Source: Hallerella sp964397425 (lineage in GTDB: Bacteria > Fibrobacterota > Fibrobacteria > Fibrobacterales > Fibrobacteraceae). Taken from it: DNA of 64,000 nt. A program made the translations under genes and the position numbers. Under the pieces are notes generated by a model. That model saw only the letters and a list, made by a program, of their open reading frames with translations, was not told the origin of the DNA and searched no databases. Location of the stretch: positions 124,001 through 188,000 of the forward strand of contig CAYNID010000002.1 of NCBI GenBank assembly GCA_964397425.1. The letters are read 5' to 3'. Below are positions 25,559 to 34,581 of the stretch, in pieces; the stretch's first letter is position 1; every line of letters begins with the position of its first letter.

Positions 25559-26941
25559 ATGGAAGTCTTGCTTTTAATCATCACGGTCCTTTCTGTCTCT
25601 TTTGCGGTTGCGGCTATTTTCAAAGCTCTTCGTCTCCAGGCGGATAACGAGCTTTTTCTACGCGAAAGGGAGCCACTCCAAAAGGAGTGCGAAAAACTCA
25701 GAGAGGCCAATCTTTCTTTGGAAAAGACGTGTGTCCGGTTGCAATCGGAACTTTCCGCAGCGCAAAAAAACGTCCAAAGGGCCGAAGCTTCGCTGCTTTC
25801 CGCAAAAGAAGAGTGGCAAAAAAATGCGCAAATGGCAAACGCAGAATTGCAACGCCGCTTTGAAGAGACAACGGGAAAAATGACGGAGCAAATGAAAAAT
25901 GCGACAATGGAAATGTTGAAAGAACGTTCGCGGGATTTTTCAAATTCCAATGCGGAAAGCATGGGAAAAATCATTGATCCGTTGCGGGAATCGATTGAAA
26001 AAATGAAAAGGGAAATGAACGAGGCCGTCTTGAAACAGGGCTCTTTGAGCGGCGCGCTCCGCACGCAAATTGAAAATGTGATGAAGATGAGTGAAGCGGC
26101 GAAATTCAGCGCCGAGGAACTTTCCCGGGTGTTCAAGCACGAAAGCAAAGTGCAGGGGGATTGGGGCGAAGTCGTTCTGAATGAACTTCTCGAAAGCCAG
26201 GGACTCAAAGTCGGAGTTCATTACGAAATTCAGCGCACCCTTCGCGATGAGGCGGGGAATCTGGTGAAAACGGAATCGGGGGCAGTTCTCCGCCCGGACG
26301 TCGTTTTGCACTTGGACGAAAAACGGGAAGTCGTCATCGACTCCAAAGTTTCCCTGTCCGCTTATTTTGATTACGTCAATGCGGAGCTCGAAGCGGATCG
26401 CCGGAAATTTTTGACCGAGCATATCAAAAGCCTGAGTCGCCACGTGCAGGAGCTTTCCGAAAAAGATTATTCCGCCTACATCAAGCCGCCCAAGGAACGG
26501 ATGGATTACGTCATCATGTTCGTTCCGCATTCCGAGGCGCTTTGGACCGCTTTGCGGGAAAAGCCGAACCTTTGGCGGGATGCCATGAAAAAGAACGTTT
26601 ATATCGCCGACGAACAGACTCTTTACGCCGCCCTCCGCATTATCGAATTGACGTGGACCCGCATTGCTCAGGTGAAAAATCAACAGAAAATTTTTGATCT
26701 GGCGCAAGAAATGGTCGACAGGGTTGGTCTGTTCGTAAAAAAATACCAGATGATTGGAGAGGCGCTCGATAAGGCGCAAAAGGCGTATGAAGAGGGAAGC
26801 CGGAAGCTTTCCCCATCAGGCAAGAGCATTCTCCAGACGTGCCAGAAGTTGAAAAATCTGGGAATCAAGAATGACAAAGTGCCGCTTTCCGAAATGGACG
26901 GTGAAAATGGAAATATTTCCCGGATTTCTGGGGGAGAATGA
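25559..26941 (+). CDS. rmuC: DNA recombination protein RmuC
   Basis: 460 residues from the ATG at 25559, which follows an AGAGGAAACG Shine-Dalgarno site; an ATG 18 codons upstream is less likely. There is an N-terminal membrane helix (about 3-22), a long coiled coil (about 30-150), then the RmuC nuclease-like domain with VQGDWGEVVLNELLE near 199, LRPDVVLHLDEKREVVIDSKVSL near 247 and YVIMFVPHSEAL near 323. RmuC limits inversions at short inverted repeats. Its neighbour array is a repeat family, but no link is implied. Confidence 0.9.
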   Translation: MEVLLLIITVLSVSFAVAAIFKALRLQADNELFLREREPLQKECEKLREANLSLEKTCVRLQSELSAAQKNVQRAEASLLSAKEEWQKNAQMANAELQRRFEETTGKMTEQMKNATMEMLKERSRDFSNSNAESMGKIIDPLRESIEKMKREMNEAVLKQGSLSGALRTQIENVMKMSEAAKFSAEELSRVFKHESKVQGDWGEVVLNELLESQGLKVGVHYEIQRTLRDEAGNLVKTESGAVLRPDVVLHLDEKREVVIDSKVSLSAYFDYVNAELEADRRKFLTEHIKSLSRHVQELSEKDYSAYIKPPKERMDYVIMFVPHSEALWTALREKPNLWRDAMKKNVYIADEQTLYAALRIIELTWTRIAQVKNQQKIFDLAQEMVDRVGLFVKKYQMIGEALDKAQKAYEEGSRKLSPSGKSILQTCQKLKNLGIKNDKVPLSEMDGENGNISRISGGE

Positions 26942-26975
26942 CAAATGTTTGAATTTTTGTTATATTAAAAGGGAC

Positions 26976-27048
<73 letters not shown>

Positions 27049-27054
27049 CGAAAC

Positions 27055-27082
27055 AAGACGCTTCCTGGCGTCTTTTCTTTTT
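27055..27082 (+). terminator. terminator after tRNA-Gly
   Basis: AAGACGC/GCGTCTT stem with 6-nt loop, followed by a T-rich run, 6 nt after the tRNA. Confidence 0.85.
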
Positions 27083-27125
27083 TCTCCCGGGCGTTTCCGG
27101 GAAAGAATTTTTATATCGTTGAACC

Positions 27126-27689
27126 ATGCGCTTTCGAAAAAACTGTTTCCTGATGGCCGCGCTTTCCTTTTTGACGGTCAACGTCTTTGCCGCCGACTCC
27201 ACGGCGCACAAAAAATCCTTTTGGGAATCCTTTGTCGGATTTTTCAGTTCCGAGGCGGAACCGGAAGGGGATTCGGACTTGCACCGTCAGCTTGCCGATT
27301 TGGAAAATGAAATTCAAGATACGAAATGGCGTTACACGCGGGAAACGCGCGCCGTGCGCAAGAACAATCTCCGCTTGCAGTTGAAAAAGCTCCGCGATTC
27401 CCGGGATTCGTTGGAAAATGTCATTGAAAACCGGGGAAATGCCGCGCCAAAACCCGAATCGTCTTCGGCGACGCTCCTTTCCAGTTCTTCGGTTGTGTCG
27501 AGTTCGAGCGTTTCGCCTGTTTCCAGTTCTGCCGCCTGTGAATCCACGGTCCGCACGGATTCTGTCTTTGTCACCACGACCATTACAAAACTTGTCCGCG
27601 ATACGGTTTTTGTGCACGATACCGTTTTGGTTCACGATACGGTCTTTGTCCGCGACGCGAAGGCTTCTGTTACGGAGGAAAATCCATGA
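27126..27689 (+). CDS. secreted coiled-coil protein with Ser-rich linker, family unknown
   Basis: 187 residues. Signal peptide MRFRKNCFLMAALSFLTVNVFA, cleavage likely after residue 22. A charged coiled coil (about 50-102) is followed by a Ser/Ala/Pro linker (about 108-140) of the type common in Fibrobacter secreted proteins. The C-terminal segment has tandem repeats of the form (R/H)DTV(F/L)V (about 158-178). The stop codon overlaps the ispE start by 4 bp, so it is cotranscribed with ispE. No function is known. Confidence 0.7.
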   Translation: MRFRKNCFLMAALSFLTVNVFAADSTAHKKSFWESFVGFFSSEAEPEGDSDLHRQLADLENEIQDTKWRYTRETRAVRKNNLRLQLKKLRDSRDSLENVIENRGNAAPKPESSSATLLSSSSVVSSSSVSPVSSSAACESTVRTDSVFVTTTITKLVRDTVFVHDTVLVHDTVFVRDAKASVTEENP

Positions 27690-28543
27690 TCCGGGAATAC
27701 GCCCCTGCCAAGATCAATCTGTTTTTGGACATCCTTTCAAAACGCCCTGACGGCTATCATAATCTCGGGACGCTTTTCCAAACGATTGACGTGGGAGACG
27801 TCCTGTGGGGAAAGTCCGACGCGTCGGGAAACGTTTCCGTCCGCTATGATGTTCCCCAGGAATATTCTTTAGAAGAAGATCTGGTTTACCGCGCGGCGAA
27901 GCTGTTGCAAAGCGAGTTCGGCGTGCGTTTCGGAGCCGAATTTTACCTGGAAAAGAAGATGCCGCTCGGGGCGGGCCTTGGTGGCGGCAGCGCAGATGCG
28001 GCTGCGGCTCTCCGGTTGTTGAACAGAATCTGGGGATTGGGAGCTTCTGCGGACGAGTTGGAAAAATTGGGCGCGAAATTGGGTGCCGACGTGCCGTTCT
28101 TGGTCCGCGGAGGCAGCGCCCTTGCCGAAGGCATCGGGGACGTCCTCACCCGGATTCCCGCACGGGAACTTTCTCGCGATGAAGTGTTGCTGGTCGTGAC
28201 TCCGAAGTGTGCTGTCCCGACGAAAGCGGCTTATGCGGGCTGCATCCCGTCTGGCGGCGCTCGTTGGGAATCTTACAGGAGCAATGGCTGGGAGAATTTT
28301 TACACGGGCGCGTTCAACAAATTTGAAGAGTCCGTTTTGCCGCAATACCCGATGATTGCCCAGTTGAAACAGGGACTTCTCGATGGAGGGGCGCTCTTCG
28401 CGTTGATGTCCGGATCTGGCGCATCTGTTTTTGGGGTCTTTGAAAATCGCGCCGCAGCGGAAAAAATGCAGGAAAAATGGAAAGATTTTGTCCGTTTTTC
28501 AATGATAACGTCTTTTTTTCCCGAAAAAAATGAATGTTTTTGA
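27686..28543 (+). CDS. ispE: 4-diphosphocytidyl-2-C-methyl-D-erythritol kinase
   Basis: 285 residues. GHMP kinase of the MEP isoprenoid pathway. N-terminal APAKINLFLDI, catalytic RPDGYHNLGTLFQ near 21 and the ATP-binding loop PLGAGLGGGSADAAAALR at about 93-110 are diagnostic. C-terminal MSGSGASVFGVF binds the substrate. The start overlaps the upstream secreted-protein gene. A DXS-like gene at 47134 would act at the start of the same pathway. Confidence 0.94.
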   Translation: MIREYAPAKINLFLDILSKRPDGYHNLGTLFQTIDVGDVLWGKSDASGNVSVRYDVPQEYSLEEDLVYRAAKLLQSEFGVRFGAEFYLEKKMPLGAGLGGGSADAAAALRLLNRIWGLGASADELEKLGAKLGADVPFLVRGGSALAEGIGDVLTRIPARELSRDEVLLVVTPKCAVPTKAAYAGCIPSGGARWESYRSNGWENFYTGAFNKFEESVLPQYPMIAQLKQGLLDGGALFALMSGSGASVFGVFENRAAAEKMQEKWKDFVRFSMITSFFPEKNECF

Positions 28544-28592
28544 AGAATACCCTTGAGTTTTTAAAAGACTTTTCTATTTTTGGTTCACCCTT

Positions 28593-28665
28593 TGGGGTAT
28601 CGTCAAGTTGGTAAGACAACAGATTTTGATTCTGTTATTCGTTGGTTCGAGTCCAGCTACCCCAA
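28593..28665 (+). tRNA. tRNA-Gln (anticodon TTG)
   Basis: 73 nt. Acceptor TGGGGTA/TACCCCA, anticodon stem ACAGA/TCTGT with loop TTTTGAT, T loop GGTTCGAGTC. It starts 38 bp upstream of the rplY leader, and both probably share a transcript. CCA is not encoded. Confidence 0.93.
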
Positions 28666-28702
28666 TAGGTTTTTTTATTTGTTTTTACTCATTGGAGAAA
28701 AA

Positions 28703-29359
28703 ATGCAGCTGACAACGCTCAAAGCAACCTCGAGAGTAGCGGGATCGTCCCGTGCAACTGGTCGTCTCCGCAAGGAAGGCCAGATTCCGGCGGTCTATTA
28801 TGGTAAGGGTCAAGAGTCGGTAAGTATCAGCGTGAAAGCCCAGGACGTTGCGAAGATTCTCGCTCCGGGCAAGCGTTATACCCTTCTGGATCTTGAAATT
28901 GATGGCAAGGCGGGCAATCCTGCTGTCGTCTACGCTTACCAGAAGGACTCCATTTCGATGAAAATCGAACACATTGACTTCTTGAAGATTGACGAAACCA
29001 CTCCGATTACGGTCCGTGTTCCGGTCGTGCTGAAGGGGCTTCCGGTCGGTGTCAAGAACGAAGGTGGTCTCTTCTCCCAGATTACCCGTTACATCAAGCT
29101 CAAGGCTGTTCCTGAAAAAATTCCAGTCAATTTGACGCTTGACATTTCTGCATTCCATGCGGGAACGACTTTCTATGCCAAGGCTTTGAAGCTCGAAGGT
29201 GTTGAACTCGCTTCTCCGGAACGTACGGTCATCTTCACGATTTCGACCAAGGCGAGAGCCGCGAAAATTGAAGCTGCGGAAGACGCGATTATCGCAGAAG
29301 CCGCTCCGGCTGCAGCTCCTGCCGCCGATGCTGCCGCTCCGGCTGCAGACGCCAAGTAA
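28703..29359 (+). CDS. rplY: 50S ribosomal protein L25 (general stress protein CTC form)
   Basis: 218 residues from the ATG at 28703, preceded by TTGGAG; the frame upstream to 28580 reads through the tRNA and is not coding. N-terminal L25 beta-barrel with RLRKEGQIPAVYYGKG (5S rRNA binding) and HIDFLKID, then the CTC-type second domain (about 95-185). A low-complexity Ala/Pro tail closes the protein. The usual neighbour pth is not downstream. Confidence 0.92.
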   Translation: MQLTTLKATSRVAGSSRATGRLRKEGQIPAVYYGKGQESVSISVKAQDVAKILAPGKRYTLLDLEIDGKAGNPAVVYAYQKDSISMKIEHIDFLKIDETTPITVRVPVVLKGLPVGVKNEGGLFSQITRYIKLKAVPEKIPVNLTLDISAFHAGTTFYAKALKLEGVELASPERTVIFTISTKARAAKIEAAEDAIIAEAAPAAAPAADAAAPAADAK

Positions 29360-29374
29360 TCCATTTGGATTTTC

Positions 29375-29404
29375 AAAAAGCCCGCCTCGATGGCGGGCTT
29401 TTTG
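29375..29404 (+). terminator. terminator of rplY
   Basis: AAGCCCGCC/GGCGGGCTT stem with a 5-nt loop and T run, 16 bp after the stop codon. Confidence 0.92.
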
Positions 29405-29442
29405 TATAAAGAAAACTTCTTGCGTTAAAAGTTTTGGCGATG

Positions 29443-29472
29443 CCTTTCAATCACCGCAAGGTGTTTGAAAGG
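29443..29472. other. long hairpin with GCAA tetraloop
   Basis: CCTTTCAATCACC and GGTGTTTGAAAGG form a 13-bp stem with one mismatch, closed by a GCAA (GNRA) tetraloop. It lies in a 200-bp gap after the rplY terminator and has no gene. It could be an RNA element or a second terminator. Confidence 0.55.
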
Positions 29473-29545
29473 CCGTTTTGTTTGAAAACTTGAAGATTCC
29501 TATTCAACAACGTCTTCGTTTTAAATGCGATGGACGGCTCTTTTC

Positions 29546-29574
29546 AAGAAATCCGGGGACAATCCGGATTTCTT
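29546..29574. terminator. 11-bp inverted repeat after the epimerase gene
   Basis: AAGAAATCCGG/CCGGATTTCTT with a 7-nt loop, 32 bp past the epimerase stop on the minus strand. The T run is short, so it is only a possible terminator. Confidence 0.5.
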
Positions 29575-29605
29575 CCCTTGAAGTGGAAAAATTGCGGAAT
29601 CGGAT

Positions 29606-30568
29606 TTAAGCGTTGTAGCTTTTGAACCATTCGGCAAAACGGGATATTCCCGTGTCCAAGTCGACCGTCGGTTTGTATCCGATGTCTTTTTCCAAGGCTT
29701 CCGTATCGGCCCACGTTATTTCGACGTCTCCCGGTTGCATTGGCAAGAATACCTTTTCGGCGGTCTTTCCAAAGTTTTTTTCCAAAGTGGCGATGAAATC
29801 CATCAGCTTGATGGGCTGTCCGCGTCCGATATTATACAGGCGATTGGCGGGTTCATTCTTTTCTGCGCCGTCATAAGCGATTCGCCGGATGCCTTCCACA
29901 ATGTCGTCGATGTAGGTGAAGTCGCGCATCATGTTGCCGTTGTTGAATACGCGCAGGGGCTTTCCTTGGGTGATGGCGTTTGCGAAAAGCCAGGGCGACA
30001 TGTCGGGGCGGCCCCAAGGACCATAAACCGTAAAAAATCGCAAACCGGTCAGATTCAATTGAAACAGGTGATGATAGGTTTCCGCCATCAGCTCGTTGGA
30101 ACGCTTGGTTGCCGCATAAAGGCTTGATGGTTTTTCGACGCGGTCCGTGGTGCGGAAAGGCGTTTCCGTATTGCGCCCGTAAACGCTTGAAGACGATGCG
30201 TAAACCAAGTGTTTTGGCGGATTGGCACGTGCGCATTCGAGAATGTTCAAAAATCCCGTAATGTTTGAATCGATGTAACTTTGCGGATTTTCGAGGCTGT
30301 AACGGACCCCCGCCTGGGCGGCTAAGTTCACGACGATGTCGAACTCGTGTTCTTTGAAAAGTTTAAATAGGATCTCTTTGTCGGCGAGGCTCGCTTCCGT
30401 AAAGTGAAAATGTTCGCCGGGAATGCGTTTCAACCGGTCCGTTTTGAGCTTTGGCGAATAGTAATCGTTCAAATTGTCCAGGCCGAAAACTTCGTGACCG
30501 TCTTTCAAAAAAGCCAGAACGGTTTCGCATCCAATGAAGCCGGCTGCTCCCGTGACTAGAATGTTCAT
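29606..30568 (-). CDS. UDP-glucuronate 4-epimerase-like SDR
   Basis: 320 residues. Extended SDR: TGAAGFIG near 6-13 for NAD, SSSSVYGRN near 126 and YAATKRSNE (Y-x3-K) near 152-160. The LDNLNDYYSPKLKTDRL stretch and GVRYSLENPQSY near 87 are typical of UDP-glucuronate/galacturonate 4-epimerases (CapI type). It supplies sugar nucleotides for surface glycans, like the decarboxylase at 12429. Expression with the upstream outer-membrane-like gene is likely because the two are 1 bp apart. Confidence 0.85.
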   Translation of the reverse strand: MNILVTGAAGFIGCETVLAFLKDGHEVFGLDNLNDYYSPKLKTDRLKRIPGEHFHFTEASLADKEILFKLFKEHEFDIVVNLAAQAGVRYSLENPQSYIDSNITGFLNILECARANPPKHLVYASSSSVYGRNTETPFRTTDRVEKPSSLYAATKRSNELMAETYHHLFQLNLTGLRFFTVYGPWGRPDMSPWLFANAITQGKPLRVFNNGNMMRDFTYIDDIVEGIRRIAYDGAEKNEPANRLYNIGRGQPIKLMDFIATLEKNFGKTAEKVFLPMQPGDVEITWADTEALEKDIGYKPTVDLDTGISRFAEWFKSYNA

Positions 30569-30569
30569 G

Positions 30570-31298
30570 TTAAAATCCTATGCAGAAAGACAAAAACGGG
30601 GAAGACATCGTGTCGAAGTCTATCATCAGAGAATGATCGTCGTCTTTCCAATGGTCGTTGTTGTAGGTATGGAAATAAATGTGCGATGAACGGAATCCGG
30701 CGAGAACGCCGAACCGGTGAATGTTGAACTGCAGCCCGATGCCGCGGACATAGCCGAACAAAGGCGTGTCGTTGTAATAGCTGTCGTCAAGGTGCGTGAA
30801 TCCGACTGTCCCGCCAAAGAATCCCAAAGCGCGGAGTTGGTAATTTTTGGCGTGGAGGAAAGAAAATCCCACTTCGACACCCATCTGGAGGAAGGCGTTG
30901 TACGCGTTGATGCCGCCTTCTTTTTCTGATTTGTCCCTCGGTTCGTAATCGATGGTGAATTTTTGAAATCCCAGCAGGCCAAAAAGGGAAATCCATTCGT
31001 TCAGGGAATATTGCCCGTTGATTCCGAGCATGTTTGAAACATCGACGTCGACATTGTAGCGTTTGCCGTCTTTAGTCATTTCTTCGGACAGATTTTTCGC
31101 TTTGAGATCGGCAAATTCATAGATGAGGCCGATTCCCCACGGATGTTTTTTGTAAAAGACCTTTGCGGAATCCGCTTCTTTGGACACCATCGGCTGTTTT
31201 TGGGAGGAGGAATCGCTTTGAGCGAAAGAGCTCCCATAACCGGCCAGGAGGATGACGGCTAAGAAAAAGGGGAATGAACGAGCGGAAAGAAAACGCAT
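30570..31298 (-). CDS. secreted, probably outer-membrane beta-barrel protein
   Basis: 242 residues from the ATG at 31298. The N-terminus MRFLSARSFPFFLAVILLAG...SSFAQS is a clear signal peptide; the longer open frame upstream has no protein-like sequence. The mature part has alternating aromatic/Gly-rich stretches (IGLIYEFADL, GFFGGTVGFTHL, GVLAGFRSSHIYF) and ends in a Phe (FCIGF), as beta-barrel outer-membrane proteins do. The function is unknown. Confidence 0.65.
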   Translation of the reverse strand: MRFLSARSFPFFLAVILLAGYGSSFAQSDSSSQKQPMVSKEADSAKVFYKKHPWGIGLIYEFADLKAKNLSEEMTKDGKRYNVDVDVSNMLGINGQYSLNEWISLFGLLGFQKFTIDYEPRDKSEKEGGINAYNAFLQMGVEVGFSFLHAKNYQLRALGFFGGTVGFTHLDDSYYNDTPLFGYVRGIGLQFNIHRFGVLAGFRSSHIYFHTYNNDHWKDDDHSLMIDFDTMSSPFLSFCIGF

Positions 31299-31434
31299 AC
31301 AGTCCAATTTTATAATTTTTTGCAAACATTGGTTCATAAAAAATTCAACGGAGGAAAATTTTTTGCGAAAATTTGCCACCAAAAGCCATTTTTGTGTATT
31401 TTTGGGTGGACTTGTTCTATTTGGAGTTACCAGA

Positions 31435-32187
31435 ATGAAAAATAAAGCTCTTCTTTGTGTTGGCGCATGCGCCCTGGCCTTGATGTGCACTTCGGCTTGT
31501 TCCGAAAAAGTGGACCCGAACGATCCGGCTTCTGTCCGTAAAAGCCTTACGAAGCAGGGCATTCCGCTTACACCGAACCAATTCATTTCCTATGTCGTCA
31601 AAGGGGATACGGCCAATATGTCGCTCTTCCTGTCGGCGGCTTACGACATCAATTCGGCGGATGGCAACGGCAACAGCGCCATGGCCATTGCCGTGAACAA
31701 GGGAAAGATTGACATGGTGAAGTATTTGGCGGATCACGGCGCGGATCTTTCCGGTACGAACAGCAACGGCAAAACGTATTTGGAAGATGCCGTCGAAAAA
31801 GGGAACGACAAGGCTTATTTGGAAGTCGTTGACTTCCTTGTAACCAAGATGAAAGAAGCGGGGACTTTGGACAAGACAGCCCCGGCTGTGGCCCTTGCGG
31901 CAAAAATCGGCAATGTGGAAGCGTTGAAATTGCTCGGAGATGCCGGCGCTCCTCTCGGACTTCGTGGCGCGGACACTTATTATCCAATCCATTTGGCGGT
32001 CAAGGGTGGGCAATACGACGCGATGGTCTATCTGATTTCCAAAGGCGTGGACGTCAATGTAACTTGTGGACAGGGATATTCTGTGCTTGACTGGGCGAAA
32101 AACGAAGGCTACACGCGCCTCATCAAATACTTGAAATCGCACGGGGCGAAAAATACGCCGGCTTACATCAAGGAATTCGGCAGATAG
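31435..32187 (+). CDS. ankyrin-repeat lipoprotein
   Basis: 250 residues from the ATG at 31435. Signal peptide MKNKALLCVGACALALMC with lipobox TSAC. Ankyrin-type helical repeats recur across about 60-245 (NGNSAMAIAVNKGKIDMVKYLADHGADLS, YPIHLAVKGGQYDAMVYLISKGVDVN, YSVLDWAKNEGYTRLIKYLKSHGA in pieces). It is a protein-binding scaffold anchored in the envelope. It is divergent from the barrel-like gene, with a shared 136-bp promoter region. Confidence 0.82.
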   Translation: MKNKALLCVGACALALMCTSACSEKVDPNDPASVRKSLTKQGIPLTPNQFISYVVKGDTANMSLFLSAAYDINSADGNGNSAMAIAVNKGKIDMVKYLADHGADLSGTNSNGKTYLEDAVEKGNDKAYLEVVDFLVTKMKEAGTLDKTAPAVALAAKIGNVEALKLLGDAGAPLGLRGADTYYPIHLAVKGGQYDAMVYLISKGVDVNVTCGQGYSVLDWAKNEGYTRLIKYLKSHGAKNTPAYIKEFGR

Positions 32188-32232
32188 TCTGGGGAGTTTT
32201 ACGGTAATCCGTGGAATTTCAAAAACAAATTC

Positions 32233-32263
32233 AGGCGTAGCGTGAAAGCTGCGCCTTTTTCTT
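32233..32263 (+). terminator. terminator of the ankyrin lipoprotein gene
   Basis: AGGCGTAGC/GCTGCGCCT stem (one wobble), 6-nt loop, then TTTTTCTTT. Confidence 0.82.
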
Positions 32264-32295
32264 TATTGACGGAAATATTCGTTCAAAGGGGGGCA

Positions 32296-32530
32296 TGATA
32301 ATTAGGAATTAGGAATGAGGAATTAGGAATTGGTGGTGTGAACGGGAATTTTTTTTGGTGTTTTTTTCACGAAAGCCTTTTCTGCGGTGGCGGTGAGGGG
32401 GAATAGTAATTAGGGAATGGGCTGTGGACGGGAAACTCTCTTTTATGGGGTTTAAACGAAAAGGCTTTTCTGCGGTGTGGAGCTTTGCACGGTTGGGACG
32501 GCGCAGGCGAGCCGTTTTGGTGGAATGGCA
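32296..32530 (+). repeat. interspersed repeat array 3
   Basis: Two diverged units in the same orientation as array 1, starting near 32299 and 32404. They retain AATTAGGAATTAGGAATGAG, GACGGGAAACTCTCTTTTA, CTTTTCTGCGGTG, TTTGCACGGTTGGGACGG and GGCGAGCCGTTTTGG blocks. The region lies between convergent genes; 32264-32644 holds no coding sequence. Confidence 0.75.
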
Positions 32531-32644
32531 GTTTTTATGTAGAATGAGGCGGGGGCGTGTCAAGAGTCTTTTTCAGATTCCCGTGTCGAGTATGAGGATG
32601 ACGCAAATTCATCAAAAAAGAAATTTCTCATTGGCGCTCCCGCG

Positions 32645-33388
32645 TCATCCAAAATTTTGTTCCAGCTCGTGTTGGATTTCTTCCGCCCGCTTGATTTGGT
32701 CGTTCAAATTCCACTTGCCGATGTTGATTCCGTTTTTCAAAAATAGGGAACCGCATTGGTGAAAATAAAATTCAATGTTCCTTTCTTTGGCTTCTAAGAA
32801 TAAATTTTTCACCCACTCGTATCGGATGGGCCGCACATCTGCCCGAGGTGCCATTTCGCCTCCGACATTCACGCATTTGATGAGTCCCGTGTCCAGATAT
32901 TTTCCAAGCGATATCGGAGCTATCAGCGGAGAACAAAAAACTTCGCGGTGTTTTAACGGGGCGTCTAAAAAATGGGGCAATCGTTTGTCGGCCATTTCCT
33001 GGTTTTCAATGGAAATGCTCAGGTGCAATTGTTCCCAACCTTCACCCCAATCGGAAGGCAGGCAATCTTTGATTCTTTCGGGGCGCTTTGTCGTGGCGAC
33101 AAAAACGCAATCCTTTCGGCGGCGGATGAAATCCCAACATCCGTCTCGCCATTCATCCGCTTCCTGGATGAAAAAATCAGAAGAAAAGCAAAGCTTGACC
33201 AAAGAATGGGGCGGACAATCTTTGTCTTTCAGTTCATAGGTCGTTTTTCCTTTGGTGATGACGGTCGTGTCTCTGCCGTAACGCTTGTCCATTTTGTAAA
33301 CGAAACAATTTTTGCAGCCGGGACTTGCTCTTTTGCATCCGTGCCACGGATTCCACGGAATCGCTTTTTCAATTTCTGTATTTTGCAT
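32645..33388 (-). CDS. DUF5131 (phage Gp37/Gp68-like) protein, radical-SAM-like
   Basis: 247 residues. N-terminal IPWNPWHGCKRASPGCKNC places three Cys in the C-x7-C-x2-C pattern typical of DUF5131 proteins, which resemble radical SAM enzymes. Later landmarks are DCVFVATTKRPERI, LSISIENQE and VNVGGEMAPRADVRPI. Genes of this family often travel with phages or mobile DNA. It stands alone, 23 bp from the next gene on the same strand. The reaction is unknown. Confidence 0.75.
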   Translation of the reverse strand: MQNTEIEKAIPWNPWHGCKRASPGCKNCFVYKMDKRYGRDTTVITKGKTTYELKDKDCPPHSLVKLCFSSDFFIQEADEWRDGCWDFIRRRKDCVFVATTKRPERIKDCLPSDWGEGWEQLHLSISIENQEMADKRLPHFLDAPLKHREVFCSPLIAPISLGKYLDTGLIKCVNVGGEMAPRADVRPIRYEWVKNLFLEAKERNIEFYFHQCGSLFLKNGINIGKWNLNDQIKRAEEIQHELEQNFG

Positions 33389-33410
33389 AGGAAAGTCTCC
33401 TTTTCAAAAG

Positions 33411-34253
33411 TCAAGTTTCTGATTTGGGAATATACCGGTGCGCCAATCTTTGGACGGATTTCTGCAAAATGGCGAGGATTCGACCAACGCAGAGGGCAGA
33501 GGCTAATGTGGCAAATCCAAAACCGATGTTCCGGTGGGCGAATAGAACGCTTATCAGCAGGGAGATTCCCACGCAGGAAATATCATAGGCGATTTTTACT
33601 GTCCCCAGATTTTTCTTCGTCGCCCGGCTAATCGCTTGGACAGTCCCTGTGGGAGGATCGGGGACCAGGCGCGCGTTGACAATCAGCATGATTCCCAGTG
33701 CGGTGAAAAATAAACTTCCACATAAAAATGTACAGCGACCGAAGAAAGTCTCGCAGGCGGGAATCAGGGAATCCCACAAATCGATGACTAGGCCAAAAAT
33801 CAGGGATACGGGCAATTGGAGGAGGATTCCCGAATAGCATTTTCTGGGACTGATGAGTAGTTGAAAGAGAATGTTCACCAGGTAGAAAAAGAGGCTGAGG
33901 GTTCCCAAGGTCAGCGGGATAAAATGGGAAATGACGTAAGGGATGCTGTTGATGGGGGAGACTCCCATTTCGCATTTCACACAAAGGACAATTCCGTAAC
34001 CCAGAAAAAAAACGCCGAGAATGTAAATGGAAAGTCTCGAAAAAATGGAAACGGGAGAATTTGTTTTGGAATGAAACATGAGAATTGTCTTTGAATGGGA
34101 TTGTTTTCCAGCGTTTTCCGCTTTAAACGTTTTTGGGGCAAAAGGATGATCGGAGAAATTTTCAGAGAAAGTTTCTGCAGTTTTGAGCATCGATGCAAAA
34201 ACGTTTGAAAACGCCATCTTCGAAAGGATGGCGTCTAGGAATCTTTTTCCCAT
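33411..34253 (-). CDS. YczE/YitT-like integral membrane protein
   Basis: 280 residues from an ATG at 34253, chosen because GGAGG lies 7 bp upstream. A soluble N-terminal stretch (1-65) precedes at least five hydrophobic segments. GVSPINSIPYVIS near 100 and PPTGTVQAIS near 205 are the repeated small-residue motifs of this family. The role is unknown; B. subtilis YczE affects antibiotic production. A start at the internal Met at 34079 would give a protein of usual family length, so the N-terminus is uncertain. Confidence 0.65.
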   Translation of the reverse strand: MGKRFLDAILSKMAFSNVFASMLKTAETFSENFSDHPFAPKTFKAENAGKQSHSKTILMFHSKTNSPVSIFSRLSIYILGVFFLGYGIVLCVKCEMGVSPINSIPYVISHFIPLTLGTLSLFFYLVNILFQLLISPRKCYSGILLQLPVSLIFGLVIDLWDSLIPACETFFGRCTFLCGSLFFTALGIMLIVNARLVPDPPTGTVQAISRATKKNLGTVKIAYDISCVGISLLISVLFAHRNIGFGFATLASALCVGRILAILQKSVQRLAHRYIPKSET

Positions 34254-34298
34254 TTCAAAACCTCCGTTTTTTTGGAGTTCAATATAAATAAATTCCAC

Positions 34299-34581
34299 CG
34301 TTCTGGGGGAATGCTGGGCGGCGACTTCGGTGAATTATTTTAAAAATGTTTTTTTCTGTGGAATGATAAGGAATAAACCATCTGTACTTTTGCGAGACAT
34401 CTTTCAAAAAAGCAAACTTTTGTGAAAAATCTGGGGTATTTGACCATTTTATTCTCCCGTCATTTTTTGATACGCGGATTTTCATCCCAGCCCTGGTTGA
34501 AAACAAAAAAATCCCTAGAAAATGAATCCTAGGGATGGTCAAGTTTCTAACTTGCGTTTTCGACCAAGAAAAGGACAAGCG
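34299..34581. other. AT-rich border region before the IS remnants
   Basis: No gene is seen. At 34504-34536 an ATCCCTAG/CTAGGGAT stem is followed on the minus strand by seven T, so it is a probable minus-strand terminator, possibly belonging to sequence lost at the IS256 junction. Confidence 0.5.

Noticed and set aside
34090..34101. TTGAATGGGA match to the guaA 3' end as a possible second att site
   Set aside because: Only 10 bases match, the orientation is opposite to that needed for a direct repeat, and it lies inside the YczE-like gene.
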